This document shows positions 1-12,085 of a DNA stretch of 64,000 nucleotides, piece by piece; position 1 is the stretch's first letter, and each line of letters opens with the position of its first letter. The notes beneath the pieces are model-generated. The model was not told where the DNA came from. It did not search any database and was given only the letters and a program-made list of their open reading frames with translations. Both the position numbers and the translations under genes were made by a program. The DNA comes from Plenodomus lindquistii (lineage: Eukaryota > Ascomycota > Dothideomycetes > Pleosporales > Leptosphaeriaceae): positions 2,542,001 through 2,606,000 of the forward strand of contig JANUWI010000002.1 of assembly GCA_025504975.1 (NCBI GenBank), in the 5' to 3' direction.

Positions 1-283
1 CTTGATACGGGAAGCTCTTAACGGAACGTTGGAAGAATGAATATCAAAGGTCTCGCCTCCTTTCATTCACACTACCCTAATCATGGGGGCGTGTGGGAGG
101 GGCGGACCGTACATTTCTCTATCTTGACGAAAAGAGTTTTAAAAAAAAATTGGAGAAAGGACTGTTGCTAGCAATTCACAATTCCACAGGCGAAATGAGA
201 GAGTGCTTGTTCATAGCACCAACAAATCCATCCACTCAATTCACTGCAACCACCACACATCCTCCTTCCCCCACTGTCCTCAC

Positions 284-2183
284 TCATCTCCACGTCCCAC
301 TAACCCCCACACTCGCCTGACACCTCGGCACCGTAAACCCACGATTCGGATCGCTCTCCCACGTCGTCGTCGTACCCCCACTCCCTACCTTCACAAACTT
401 ATACTGCACCGTCGTGCCCGGCACCATATTCAGCGTGATCGTCCACACCGGGTTCGCAGCCGTATACGCGGAGGCCGATAGCGTGGGCGCATTCGCAGGA
501 TTCCAGTTTCCCAGCTGTGGCGTGTTACCCGCTATACGTATACTTTCGCCGAAGACGGTGGTGACGCGTTGGGTAAAGGTTACTGCGACGAGCGAGGGGC
601 AGGGGGTGGTTGTTGAAATTGTGGTTGTTGGGCTGCGAGTGGTGGAACTCGTGCGGAGCGTAGTTCCTGTAGAAGGAGGTACTGCATCCGTCTGCACAAG
701 AACAACAGGCAAACCCCTCACAACATTCACACAAATCCCCCCGCTCCCATCCGCGCTCACAACACCTTGTACGTTACCCAGTGCATCGGTCCACCGCCCG
801 TTTGCCTTTTGCGTGCTAAAGCAGTGACGGGCGTTGGAACTTGCTCCCGCGTTGGTAGTGAGAACCACAATGTTTCCCCCCGCGCGACTCCACGCATACG
901 CCGTGTCCGTGACGTATAAATGCGTATGATCATTTCCCGGCAATCCACCCGCCGCCCTCCTCGCACCTGTTAATTTCGCAATAGTAGTGTAGAGATCGGA
1001 ATTCGTATTGAACCCGCTGCGCCACAGGTCCTCGCGGTTCGCCGGGTCAGCACCACCTGCATACCCCTGTTCAGTGCCATAATACAGAATCGGTATGCCA
1101 CGCGATAAGACAACGAAAGCGAGTGCGTTTTTCAACAATGTAGCGTCATTCTTTTGGGCCAGCCAGCGGGGGTTATCGTGGTTATCTAAAAAGGTGCCCA
1201 GGGCTGCGGGGTCAGGGAACAAAGTGCTGACTGTGTTTATCATGTCGACGAGTGCCTGGCTGGAGCCTTTTTGCTGGTAGAAATTGTTCATGGGGTAGTA
1301 TACTGCGTAGTTTAATAACCCCGGCATTAATCCGGCGTAAGAAGCGAGATACGAGGGATTCCCGTCAAACACTTCGCCGATCGAGTATACGCCTGCTGCG
1401 GAAGCGAAATCCGGCCAAAAGTCCCGGGACACGTGTTTTACAGTGTCGATGCGTAGACCGTCGAGGTTGTATTCTCGGACTAGCCAGGTTATCCAGGTGT
1501 TGAATAAGCTGCGAATTTCTGGCAAGGAAGTGTTGATGTCGGGGAGGTTGGCGATGCGGCAGGTTTCGATGCTGTTTTGGTTGGTGTAGTCGATGTTGCA
1601 GGAGGGGTGGTAGGCGGAGGGTTGGTTGAGGGGGGAGGGAGAGTTGGAGGAGAGGGGGGCGAAACCCATGTGGTTTGCTACTACATCGACCATTATGTAG
1701 ATGCCCTGGATGTGGGTTAGGGGTTGTTCTTGTCATGTCAAATTGTGTGGACGCACCTTTGCATGGGCGGCGCTGACGAGGCTTTTGAGATCTGCGGCGG
1801 TGCCATAGTTGGAGTTGATGGCGTAGAGGTCTTGGGCCCAGTAGCCGTGGTATCCGTCTGCGCTATCTGTGAAAGTTGTCAGTACTATCCAAACACCCGT
1901 TTTGTGGGGATGATTTCTTACTGGCAACAACTGGTGTAATCCAGATGGCATCAAAGCCTAGACCCTTGATGTAGTCGAGCTTTGACTGCAAGCCCTGGAA
2001 CGTTCCGCCGCAATATTTACCCAGATTGCCACATGCGTTACCGCCAGTGTCACTGCTGCTGCGGGCAATGCGGTCGGTAAGGACAAAATAGATGCTTCGG
2101 GACTTCCATGCACTCGTATCTGCAGCGGTGACAAGCGCCGTCACATGAAGAAGGAATGTGAGAAAAGTCTGGAAGAGCAACAT
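284..2183 (-). CDS. Secreted GH13 alpha-amylase with C-terminal CBM20 starch-binding domain
   Basis: Endo-acting enzyme that cleaves alpha-1,4 bonds of starch outside the cell. Three exons: 2183-1922, 1866-1757 and 1705-284, with introns of 55 and 51 nt; the splices restore the family sequence around ITPV...DGYHGYW and AHAKGIYIMVDVVANHM. The product is 597 aa. Residues 1-20 form a signal peptide (MLLFQTFLTFLLHVTALVTA). All four GH13 regions are present: VDVVANHM (about 130), GLRIDTVKH with nucleophile D211, GEVFDG with acid/base E235, and FLDNHDNPR with D301, close to the TAKA-amylase numbering. A Ser/Thr-rich linker leads to CBM20 at about 493-597, ending SGTWR. The length is that of a GH13_1 plus CBM20 amylase. 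It is divergent from the AA13 gene. Catalytic residues, introns and reading frame look intact. The call is secure; the exact substrate preference is inferred. Confidence 0.95.
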
Positions 2184-2272
2184 GGTGGCTAAAAAGTGCC
2201 GACCTGGAGCTTTGGAAATGCAGTTATTGGGCTGTGATGGCTGGCCTGATATTGACTAGAGTCGACGTCTTC

Positions 2273-2278
2273 TTTATA
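2273..2278 (-). promoter_or_regulatory. TATA box of the amylase gene
   Basis: TATAAA on the minus strand about 90 bp upstream of the amylase ATG at 2183, a usual spacing for a fungal secreted-enzyme gene. Confidence 0.45.
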
Positions 2279-3453
2279 CCTCAAGCTTTTGCCTTCTGGC
2301 CCCAGAAATTCCGCGGACAGAAGGACAACTCTTACTCCACACACACTTGACTCGAAACTCAAGCTTGTCGTAATCCCTTCGAAAGAGCCCAAGTCTTACA
2401 CCCGGTGCTTGGTGCCTGTGGTAATCGATGATGCCCGGGGTGGTGTGGGGAAGTGGGTGAGAATCCTAGAGTTCCAGGTCGCTCAAATGTAGACTCCCTC
2501 CGGACCGTCTTCAACCCAGTAAGATGAAGCTGCCCTGACGATCATCTCAGCAAGGACGATCTAGTGGGACGAGCTAGAAGCCCTGGCTTGTCCTCGTGGA
2601 CTTTCGCTGTGTCTTCGCCTGGGATTGTCATGCGGATGATTTGCTCAAAAAGGAAGCTGCGGACCGCTAGGCTGTGTATGCTCTTGGTGTCGACGAGGAT
2701 CCTATGGTGGTGCTCAATGTAGTGATAATTCCGGGAGGCGCCTAGGGAAGAACCACCGTTTCGGAGGAGATTGAAGCATGTCACACGCATGACGATGACG
2801 AGCTGGTCCGGTACTTGAGCTAAGCGAGCACATGTCCGCTCTCCAACCAATGACCAGCGCTGGAAAAACCAAGTTCCAGAAAGCAGAGCCCCGCATTCCG
2901 GGTTCTGTACAACGTGGGTACTTAATTAAGGTGCGGCCCGTGTTGAATCAACGTTTTGCTACACCACCTTGTGACTGAACGATTCATCATACCTGAACTC
3001 GGGCCCGACTAACGTTCGACTAGCATTTGCTGCTCCGACTTTGATCCAATAATTGGCCCTTTGCGATCTACAAACTGTCGTTGTAATTAATTCTCCATGG
3101 TCCGACTTCACGTCGACATGGAGTTGTCTTCTCCACATCGTGTCTGCAGGCCACAGGACCTGTCGGTACTTATTCTCATGAGCGAGGCACATTGACCTCG
3201 GCGCCGAAGTGTACCAAAGTGTGGAGCCGGAGAGCTATTGCATCTAGAGTACGGGAAGATAGATTGTTATGCGGCTCATGGCGCGTTTCGAAGCTCTCGT
3301 GACTACGACTAACGTCCATAGGAAGGTGCCGTCCGACATCAGTTCCGACTTCTGCCCAACCACAGCGAAGTCGAGTGAGATGCCACAATCCCTGGGGAAC
3401 GCGACAAGATTTTGTCCATGAAGATGCATCGAGGTAGCAGCAGGAGTTGGCCG

Positions 3454-3460
3454 TATATAA
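3454..3460 (+). promoter_or_regulatory. TATA box of the AA13 gene
   Basis: TATATAA on the plus strand about 160 bp upstream of the LPMO ATG at 3619. The motif is common in AT-rich DNA, so only spacing supports it. Confidence 0.35.
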
Positions 3461-3618
3461 TATGCCGAGTTCTCAGAGGGAAGGGCCAAGTGATTCAAGC
3501 ATCGAGCTCTCACTCCAAGCAGCATCCTCTTCTGAGTCTTTCGCTAGAACTTTGAGTCTGTCACTGAAGAGGTCAACTTTCGTTTCAGAGCAACACTCCC
3601 ATCCGGTTCGTGCTCACC

Positions 3619-4965
3619 ATGCGTTCCTCCATCGCAAAAGTGCTGGCCTTTGCCACGAGCGTCTCTGCACATGGCTACCTCTCATCTCCTATGAGCCGTA
3701 CTGGTCTCAATGCTCAGGTAGACCTTCCTGCTCCTTGAATCGCGTTTTCTCCAATGCAAACATTTTGTTCTCGAACCGATGGCAACCCTTTGTCGTGGAA
3801 GAACCCTCACAACTCAAGCACTCCTCTGATTTACGTCCTAGGCCGGCGCAGATACTTGCCCTGAGTGCACGATTCTCGAACCCGTGACAGCTTGGCCCAC
3901 TCTTGATTCCGCAGCTGTTGGTCGCTCAGGCCCTTGCGGCTACAATGCGCGAGTGTCTGTCGACTACAACCAGCCTGGTCCTCGCTGGGGCTCTCAACCC
4001 GTAATCACATACAAGGGGGGCGACACCGTCAATGTGCAGTGGTGTGTCGACAACAACGGCGACCACGGCGGCATGTTCAGCTACCGCATCTGCCAAGATC
4101 AATCCATCGTCGATAAGCTCATCACACCGGGATACCTGCCCACCGAAGCCGAGAAAGCGGCAGCTGAAGCTTGTTTCCAAAAGGGCTTGTTGAAGTGCAC
4201 CGATGTTGCTGGACAGACTTGTGGCTACAACCCAGATTGCCAGCAAGGCCAAGCATGCTGGAGGAACGACTGGTTCACTTGTATGTTCTCTTCAAACCTC
4301 TACGATTACCCGCATACTAACTGTTTGTCCCAGGCAAGGGTTTCCAGGATGGTCCCAAATGCAGAGGTGTCGACAACGCGCCACTGAACTCCTGCTACAC
4401 CTCCATCGCAGGCGGCTACACCGTCTCCTCTAAGATCAAGATTCCCAACTACGTCTCCAATCACACGCTGTTGTCTTTCAAATGGAACTCTTTCCAAACA
4501 CCACAGATTTACTCTACCTGCGCCGACATCAAGATCACAGGCTCAGGATCCACAACCCCGAACCCCCCAACATCGAGTAAAGCCACCTCTGCCATAGGAA
4601 CCTCAACGAAAGCCACCTCCACCGCCGCAGCGACTGCTTGTGCCACACCCGCTGCCAGCGTAGCCGTGACATTCAACTCCAAGACCACCACGAGTTTTGG
4701 CCAGACTGTCAAGATCGTGGGGTCGGTTTCGCAGTTGGGCAGCTGGAATACGGCTAATGCTATTACGTTGTCCGCTGCGCAGTATACTTCCGCCAACCCA
4801 CTTTGGACAGGTACGGTGAACGTGCCGGCCGGAACGAGCTTCGAGTACAAGTTCATTAAGGTGGAGAGCAGTGGGACTGTTACTTATGAGTCGGGTGCGA
4901 ATAGACAGTATAGTGTACCGAGGGGATGTACTGGGAAGGCGACGGTGGACGCAACGTGGAAGTAG
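3619..4965 (+). CDS. Secreted AA13 lytic polysaccharide monooxygenase with CBM20
   Basis: Copper enzyme that oxidatively cleaves alpha-1,4 linkages in starch. Exons 3619-3717, 3842-4280 and 4334-4965 give 389 aa; introns are 124 and 53 nt. The first joins RTGLNAQ to AGADTCPECTILEPVTAWP, the second NDWFTC to KGFQDGPKC. The signal peptide is residues 1-17 and cleavage exposes His18 as mature His1 (HGYLSSP). The second histidine-brace residue is H108 (NGDHGGMF), mature position 91, as in characterised AA13 enzymes. The domain is Cys-rich. A Ser/Thr/Ala linker (about 260-285) leads to CBM20, with W and YKF(I)K landmarks and the end DATWK. The CBM20 resembles that of the neighbouring amylase. The ATG at 3619 is chosen because only it places the histidine right after a signal peptide. 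Confidence is high. Confidence 0.94.
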
Positions 4966-5680
4966 GCGATCTCATGGTGCGGTCAAGGTTGACTTTTCGT
5001 CGGCCGGAATGTAAGATGCTTCAAGTACGCTATCGGTAGTCTAGTTTTTATAACTTAGTAGAATTGATCGCGATCACGGTGGAAACCCAGTCTTTCGACG
5101 TACACACTGATCCTGGAATGTCTTCAATATATTGCTATTCAGACTTTTACGACCTTGACATCGATCGGGATGTCCTGTAACATCATCCAACATCAGTACC
5201 TATTTACGGCATTCCCTTCCCGTACCCAGCTGATCTTTCCCCCATATTCCGGCTTTATATCCCTTGTCCTGCTCCTGATATACGTACATTTTGGAATGGT
5301 ATGCATGGAGATGCTGATGGAAATTAGTGCGGTATTGGGAAGCTGAAGGCGATTCCACATATAAGCTAGAGAGCCAGGTATGACGGGGATCGTGTTGAAT
5401 CGCATCGATATTTTGAAATCATTCTCAGTCGTACTGAATGATTTGGACAATCGATCTGTCCAAAGATGCTAAACATGGCCTGCCCTAGATAACAAATTTC
5501 TCCGCAAGCGTGACTGTGCCAATATATATCGCGAGAGAGAGACCAATGTCCAAAGTAACTAACCAAAATGGCTCGGCGTCCAGCCTATCTCCCCTTCCAT
5601 GACAAAATCAGAGGCATCACTCCAAACAGCCCATGACCCATATCAGCGACGACTTTCAAAGCAAAAACGCTCTCCAAAAC
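4966..5680. other. Intergenic, 3' ends of convergent genes
   Basis: Short ORFs only, with no similarity or motif I recognise. It probably holds the 3' untranslated regions of the AA13 gene and of the minus-strand gene ending at 5681. Confidence 0.5.
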
Positions 5681-8041
5681 TCAATCAACGACCTCACTCA
5701 ACTTCCTCTTCTTCCTAGGCCCAGCTTCCTCCTCCTCAGCCGCTTGCTTCAGTGCATCCACGCTGCGCTTCACGCGCCTATAGTCCATCTTCATTGCCCT
5801 ATCATGACGACTCGCGACCTCTTGGTCTGGGCAACCATCTTCTGCGGGCTCGATGAGTGGCTCAATCTCGGCTTCTTTGAGAAGAGCAGGTACGTCGCTT
5901 AGCAAGACGCGGTAGCGCTCGTTCTTGCGGCACCAGTGGATCAGCGATGTGAGCGGGCCGGCATCTGGACCTGTGGGCAACTGCTGCAGGCCGTGGGCGA
6001 GTGCGAGAAGTGGGTAGTCGATCTTGTTCCATACGTCATACACCCATCCCTCCGCCGTGTAGTTTGCCGTGACTTGCGTGACGCTTGGCTCCGGAACTGG
6101 TGTGCTTGTGTTGTCTTCTTCTGCTACGATGTCATCGGCTTTGACTGGATCTTCCTCCTTGACCAGATCACGCTTCTTCGCCGTACTCACGCCGTAGACT
6201 ACGCTCCGCAAAGTGATAGCAAAGTCTCCTTCGAGAGCACGAGTCATGTTGACCATATTCCTGATCATAGAGGGCTGGAAACCAGCTCTGCTAAGTCGAT
6301 CCACCGCGTGACCCCAGTAGTAGTGCTGAGGAAAATAACTCAAAAGCTCCACGAGCGTGAACTCGGTATCAGCGAGTAACGTGATGTCAACATGCACAGG
6401 TGTCGCGACGCTTCTGTATGGGCAGAAGTCATTGTTGTTGCCTGCTGGTGTAGGATCTTGGTTGATGAGGACTGGGTTTGTGTCATCTCGGTCTGCAAAC
6501 ATCGCGTCCATCATGAGCTCCGGGATGGACGACTTGAGCTTTCGCAGGGAGCGAGGGGCACCGATTCGAGGCCTCTTGGAGAAGAGCGGCTTGAAATCCG
6601 TATCTGGTTGTTGCTCGTTGCCTATGAGCCATCGCCAGGCGTCTTCAAGGTCGACGATCAGGTTGGGACAGTCGCGTCCCTCTCGCCATGGTGATGCGAG
6701 AGCCGACACTGGGATCTGGTGACCCTCCGAAGTCACTTGAATGTCCAGTGAGGGTGTTCCTGCCGGCGAGGATGTAGCAAGGCCAAAGCTTTCGTGCTTG
6801 CCCCAGGGTAGGGTCCAATCAATATCATCCCAATTGTACACTTCATCGACGGATCCATCGCTCAGCCGCATCATCTCCGGGAGCAAGCCTGCCTCAGGAT
6901 GTAACTTGCCACCCGGCACAAAGTCTTGGAGGCCACCTTGCTGGAGCTCTTCGCAAGTCAACGGGAGAGGTCCGATGGGAGTCAGTTTGAATGCCTGACG
7001 GTATGGATCAAAAACCACAGGAAGCAGACCGCACCAAGTGGCCTGTCGCCAACCCATAGGCAACGTGAGCTTGGGGACCTTGGAGAAGTCTGGCAAGCCA
7101 TCCATGACGGGAACGAACGGCTGACAGAAAACAAGGCGAGGGTCCAAGGTGGGGTATGGGTACGATGGATGGGTGCTTCCGCCTGGCGGATATTGCAACT
7201 CCCAGTCTAGCGATCGTAGGAAGGGCAAGCCGTTGAATGGAATGGGGTCTGCCTTCGCTGGCGTGATTGCCAATGCGAAAGGCTCGGATATCTCGGACTC
7301 AGTAAGGGTGGTTTCGGCCTTCGCCTTCGCCTTCGCTTTGATCACTTTGCGCGTTTCGGTCGGAGGTGTAGGGGACAAGTCTAGAGAAACGTTAGCTGCG
7401 TATTAGCCCAGAGCCAGAAAGAACATACTGTACGACGAGACTTGTTTGCGCACGCGCGTACTCCGGCGTATACCGGCAGATTGCGCTGATTGTTCAAGCT
7501 CATGCGCCAGCTGTTCGTCGCTGCTCAAGGACGTGTGAGCTGAATCTGGTTCCTCTGTAGAATTGCAGAGTTCATCTTCTTCTTGGTCCTGACAGTCGAC
7601 GTTATTGTGACTGAGCTCATCAATCGCTTGGATCCGAGAAGGCTCGTTTTCGTTAGATTGGCGAATGCTAGCTGAGAGCAACAGCTTCTTGGAGAACGTG
7701 TCGCGTATGCCTGGTGTGTTGGGCGATGGCAGCCCGTGGAGGAAGTCGGTTGCGCATCTTGCTGGTGGCGTCGAGGGACGCATGAAATCGTTCGTCACTT
7801 CCTCGCTGCTACTATTGCTCGATCCCACCACTGGAGCGCTGCTCGGAGAGTTCTCGACGCCTGTGATGGACCTGTCAGTCAACTTGTCGCAAATGGCAGA
7901 AAAGACAAGGTACCCACTTGAACTGATGTAGGCTTCTGCCGACGGCGACGGGGTCCTCCAGGTAAGTCCCATTTCGACGGACTTATCGCGTGAGATTTGG
8001 GGGTTGTCAGGATCAGCGTCGTAGCAATGTGAGGGCTCCAT
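5681..8041 (-). CDS. Unknown protein, member 1 of a local three-gene family
   Basis: Two exons, 8041-7429 and 7380-5681, joined across a 48-nt intron (GTATGT...CTAG), give a product of about 770 aa with no recognised domain. A further small intron near 7.9 kb is possible. Exon 1 is Ser/acid-rich and ends with a basic RRSTRVRKQVSSY motif. Exon 2 starts with a Lys/Ala repeat (KAKAKAKA) and ends with a nuclear-localisation-like RKKRK. Two blocks recur in the genes at 12086 and 16098. Block 1 is FTLVELLSYFPQ...DRLSRAGF (near 6.32-6.36 kb). Block 2 is GWVYDVW...LALAHGLQQLPTG...LTSLIHWCRKN (near 5.93-6.06 kb). Nuclear location is inferred from the basic tails. The function is unknown. Confidence 0.75.
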
Positions 8042-8613
8042 ATTAACTGCAGCTCCTGTACTTTTTTGTGGTAAGGTATCCAGCGATGAGGAGGAATATG
8101 AACGTGAGGAGGTTGCACAGTGTGTTGTGGGTATGAAGAATAGGACCTGATGTTGCCTTATCGCAATCGGCCTTCACCTTCACCTTGAGTGAGAGCGCAC
8201 GTCGCATGATGAGGGATATTGTTAGCATAATGCCATGGTGAATTTGAAAGATCGTTTGTCAGCATGCTATTCGGAGCAGACACGGATGAGCAAGAACATG
8301 GTAGAAAGCGATCGTGGTGGTTTGATCTGATGTGCATCTGGGTTGTCGAAGACGTTGGAACTCAACGGTCTGCTGTTAACGTGGTCGAAGTGTCAATTGA
8401 GCAGAGGATCTCACATCGGCACATTAAATTTCTTATAGTGGGTCATTCGCATTTCTCAATGCTGGTGTGTGGCTGTTCGTGTTTGCGACAGCGCCCTGTC
8501 GTTGCTACATGCAGACTAGGACCTTGCTTCTAACAGCGACTGCTTGTCTCCGCATGAGAAGTCAATGGAAGAACCATGGGATACCCCGATTCTCGATAGA
8601 AGGATGCAATGAC
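8042..8613. other. Intergenic
   Basis: The left part is probably the 5' leader of the gene starting at 8041 and the right part the 3' end of the carboxypeptidase gene. Nothing else is supported. Confidence 0.4.
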
Positions 8614-10095
8614 TTAGGTGGTCAGGATAGCTGGGCCCTCGCCGTCAAAGAACTCTTCGTCCAACAAGCTCAGCATTACTTGCTGACCAACCCAACTCTC
8701 CTCAACAGCCGGCGTGATCCTCTCCGGTGGCAAGACGAACCCGAAGTCTCCAAAATCTGGCAGTTCGATTGTGAAAGAAAATTCAGCACGCCCGATAGTG
8801 TAGATATGATCCACAGAGGAGCCGGTTGTGGGGTAGAGCGTCGCGCCCGATGCACCGAAAGTGTACGTTGTCGCGTTATCAGACTGCGCACGAATCTCCT
8901 CACTCACAAGAGCCGCGGTTCTCGTCCACTTACCCAGCTCAGGGGTATACAGTGTCTCCTTGTCGCCGAATGGGAATAACAGCAATTGCGAGTAAGAATG
9001 CCAATCTATAAATAGCTTGATGCCCTGATTATCGCGGAGCCTGCGGACGGTTTCATCAAGCCCGCGGTTTTCTGGTGAGTCGCGGGGCGCTTCTCCACGA
9101 TAGGTTTGAGAGCAGGGGTTAGGCGAGGCACCACGGGGATCAGAGTCCCAGTTGGTCTCCCAGTTGCGGTTGATATCTCTTCCAAAGCAGGTCTGGTTGG
9201 CGGCATTTACTGGTGGTGGCTGACGATTCTTGCGCCAAAGACGGTTGTTAGTCTGGCTGAAGACAAAACCTTCAATTTGTCAACTATCGTTCAAAAAGCC
9301 CGAGAAAGGTTCATACCATCAGGGTTCACAAATGGAAACACATAAAAGTCATACTTGTCCAGGAAGGACTGTGTGAGATTGTCTCCAGATTGGTACCCTT
9401 TGACGAGCTGTTGGGTGACGTATTCGACAGTCTATGGTGAGGTCAGAATTGCCAACCAAGTCCCGAGAATGGAAGTCATTAACCATTGCTGAAATCCACT
9501 CGCGGGCGTGGACTGTACCGTGGTAAAGCACTGCTGGCTTTCCAGGTCCGCCTGCTCCCCAGAGATGAACTCCAAAGATGTCTCTACCCTCGTAGGACGT
9601 TCCGCTGGAAGTCCAGTTCGAGTTTGCGGGGAAGGACGCTTGGAGATCACGCCACCACTCCACATGCTGTTGACAGGTATTAGCGTCCTGTAAGTTATAC
9701 TGATGCATTTGACATCATACGTCGTCGTATGGGTGATAGCTGTCAAACCAGGCATCATCGCTACCATTTGTCTGCCTCTTCCATGCTCTCTTAACGTGAG
9801 ATTCTTTCTTGATTGAGTGGCCCAAATCAGCGTGCAATGCGCGGGAGTCAAGCCCTAAGGCGTTGAACGCGGCTACGTTGTCACGCGAGATGAGTACATC
9901 CCAATGGCCAGCACTTTGATCCCAAGTATCATGGGAAACAGTCGCGAGTGCTCGCTTCACCGAAGCCAGCTTTCCGGTGGTCCTGATGCGATGAACTTGA
10001 TGGCCATCGTAGGATGTGACTTCTGGGCTGCGAAGGGTTGTACCTGCGGCGAGCGAAAGCCAGGCCAAATTCAAGAGAAACTTCATAATGTCCAC
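8614..10095 (-). CDS. Secreted zinc carboxypeptidase, peptidase family M14A
   Basis: Exopeptidase that removes C-terminal residues; predicted extracellular. Four exons: 10095-9721, 9666-9484, 9431-9317 and 9269-8614, with introns of 54, 52 and 47 nt. All junctions keep frame and rebuild the family, for example VNPDG joined to FVFSQTNNRLWRKNR. The product is 442 aa, or 439 from the Met at 10086, which sits directly before the hydrophobic signal core FLLNLAWLSLAAG. After a propeptide of about 100 residues come the zinc ligands HARE (H178, E181) and IDWHSYS, the substrate-binding RDINRNWE, and the catalytic Glu in FSFTIELPD. The length fits a prepro-carboxypeptidase A type enzyme. It appears intact. 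Specificity between A-type and B-type is not decided. Confidence 0.93.
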
Positions 10096-12085
10096 AGGAT
10101 GTACGGACCCAAGAAGATGAGTTGAGAGGATAACATTCGCGCGACATTGCTCCAGTACTTATAGGCCCTCGGTCCTTGCACTGCCGAATGCAAAGTCACC
10201 AGCGACCCGGGTTTCGACGATTATTGTTTAGATAGCTCGAATCATGTTTAGGGTTGCCAAACTCTGTATTGAAACAAAGCACTGCCGAGCCAGTGGGGTA
10301 TCCCGCTTTCTGGGTGAAGTTGCGATGCATTGGTTGGCGGTTACTCGGTATTATACAAAGACTAGCAAGCATCCGCGTGAGAATCTAATCTGTGGAGACA
10401 CTGTAATCGGAACGCTTGGAGCGATGTTAGCCAACATTGACGGCACAACATACTCGAGGAGAATGGAAGATGGTAAACAAATGCTCGGATAAGCGTCGAT
10501 ATGATGCATCGCAAGACTTGTACCAGGAATATGTACTCTTGACCTGCCACTTCGGAACTAGACTTTCCATGGCATTTTCTGGGCGAGGGGTATGAACGTC
10601 ATCAGGCCGACGCTTCCTACAAGCGATATCCCACCTGAAATATTGCGATATGCTGGGAATCAGGATGTAAAATAGGTCCATATGATGTTGATTTCCCCGC
10701 GATTGAGTGTGGGGCAAACGTGATGCAAGTGAGCCGCTGTTGGGCTGTACTCGGTGCGCATGGATGCAGGCTGATACGTTCAAATCCACGGCACCAACGA
10801 TTAGCTAGGAACAAGAATGGGATATGCGCAACTGGTCCAGCCAGACATGAGCGATGACGCAAGGTTGGGGAACGGCCGGGGAATTTAGCAGACTTGGCGC
10901 GCCTCCCTCAATGTTAGACGGGAGTGCACGTCCCCATCTGTCGCTCTACCCGAAAGTCACGTCACCGCTAGGCCAACATCACCAACATCGACAGCCATCT
11001 CACCTTATCTTATGCAGGGCTAGTGAACACGATATCAGGAACTCTCGTGTCTGCTCATTGAATCTTTTCCTCGGTTCCTGCGTGTTCACCTAATACGAGC
11101 AAGACATGCTCTGAAGCGTCATGGGACTTTTGCCTTGTTCCTCGACGATGCCAATATCGGCCCTCCAGCATGAACTGAAACCGGCTGATGGATTCAACTT
11201 GTTGTTCACTCGCGCTTCCCAAATTTGAGCACATTGACGATGCTGACCTGGGTTGCTAATTCCCTCACTTGCTCAAACTCGAACGGGTTGTGGCCGAGAC
11301 AGAAGAAGCCGAGAATTCTTGTCGATATGCCTTGAGATGGAACTCAATTCAGGCACTTAAGTCGCATTTGCGAAGGAGTGGTCGTACATTTGATCCTTGA
11401 AACTCTGGCATTCATCTGTGCACCACCACGTTGCCTGTACCGCATCCACGGTATCATCAGCCATGTTGTACTAGTCGGTCGCGTGGTTCAAGCCCGCAAT
11501 AGGTATGTTTACTTTCTCTTCAAAAGAATGCATGACCTGATCTTGTGAACGTCTAGCTTTTGATATCATCCTTCCTGACAAGAGTGGTAACACTATGTCA
11601 ACATTGTTAAAGAAATTTCATTGTTTCTTTGTTCCCTTGCTCTATCTCGCTCGCCCACAGGGGTCTCAGACTTCATCCATCTTTGCACGAACACAATGCT
11701 GTTCAGGAGAAAAACCGCATTCAAGCAATGTCGTCTCGACTTTGTCGCCGACCGCAAGTGGTAATAGACATGGCCAGTTTCCATGCGTGGTCGTAATGAC
11801 GCTCCAGCAATATCATCTAATTGCAGATTACCCTGGACGACAACGCAACCATTCTACCTCCGAGGCTCAACCACGCGTTCGTGCCCCTGATCTCACAAAG
11901 TACATCGATGAATAACACCGCAATCCTCTCAACCATATAGCCTTATTATTACGCCTGGAAATATCTCTTCACATTCGTTCCAATCCTGCAGAGACAAACG
12001 TTGATTGCTTTGACAACTACTGCTGGACAATTACATCGTCACAAGATATCGATAGCCCCTAAAAGTTGCCTCGGATACCGCCAAC
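10096..12085. other. Intergenic region of 2 kb without a supported gene
   Basis: Normal base composition and only short overlapping ORFs on both strands. The last part (about 11.9-12.08 kb) is probably the promoter and leader of the gene starting at 12086. Nothing else was identified. Confidence 0.4.

Larger units (their letters stand above)
2184..3618. promoter_or_regulatory. Shared divergent promoter region between amylase and AA13 LPMO
   Basis: This 1.4-kb stretch separates the two divergent start codons of the starch genes. ORFs here are short and have no recognisable content. A bidirectional, starch-responsive promoter is an inference from gene arrangement; I did not find a site I would call with confidence for a specific regulator such as AmyR. 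Confidence 0.5.

Noticed and set aside
414..827. 137-codon plus-strand ORF opposite the amylase
   Set aside because: It is antisense to clearly coding CBM20 and linker sequence; a shadow frame caused by GC-rich coding DNA.
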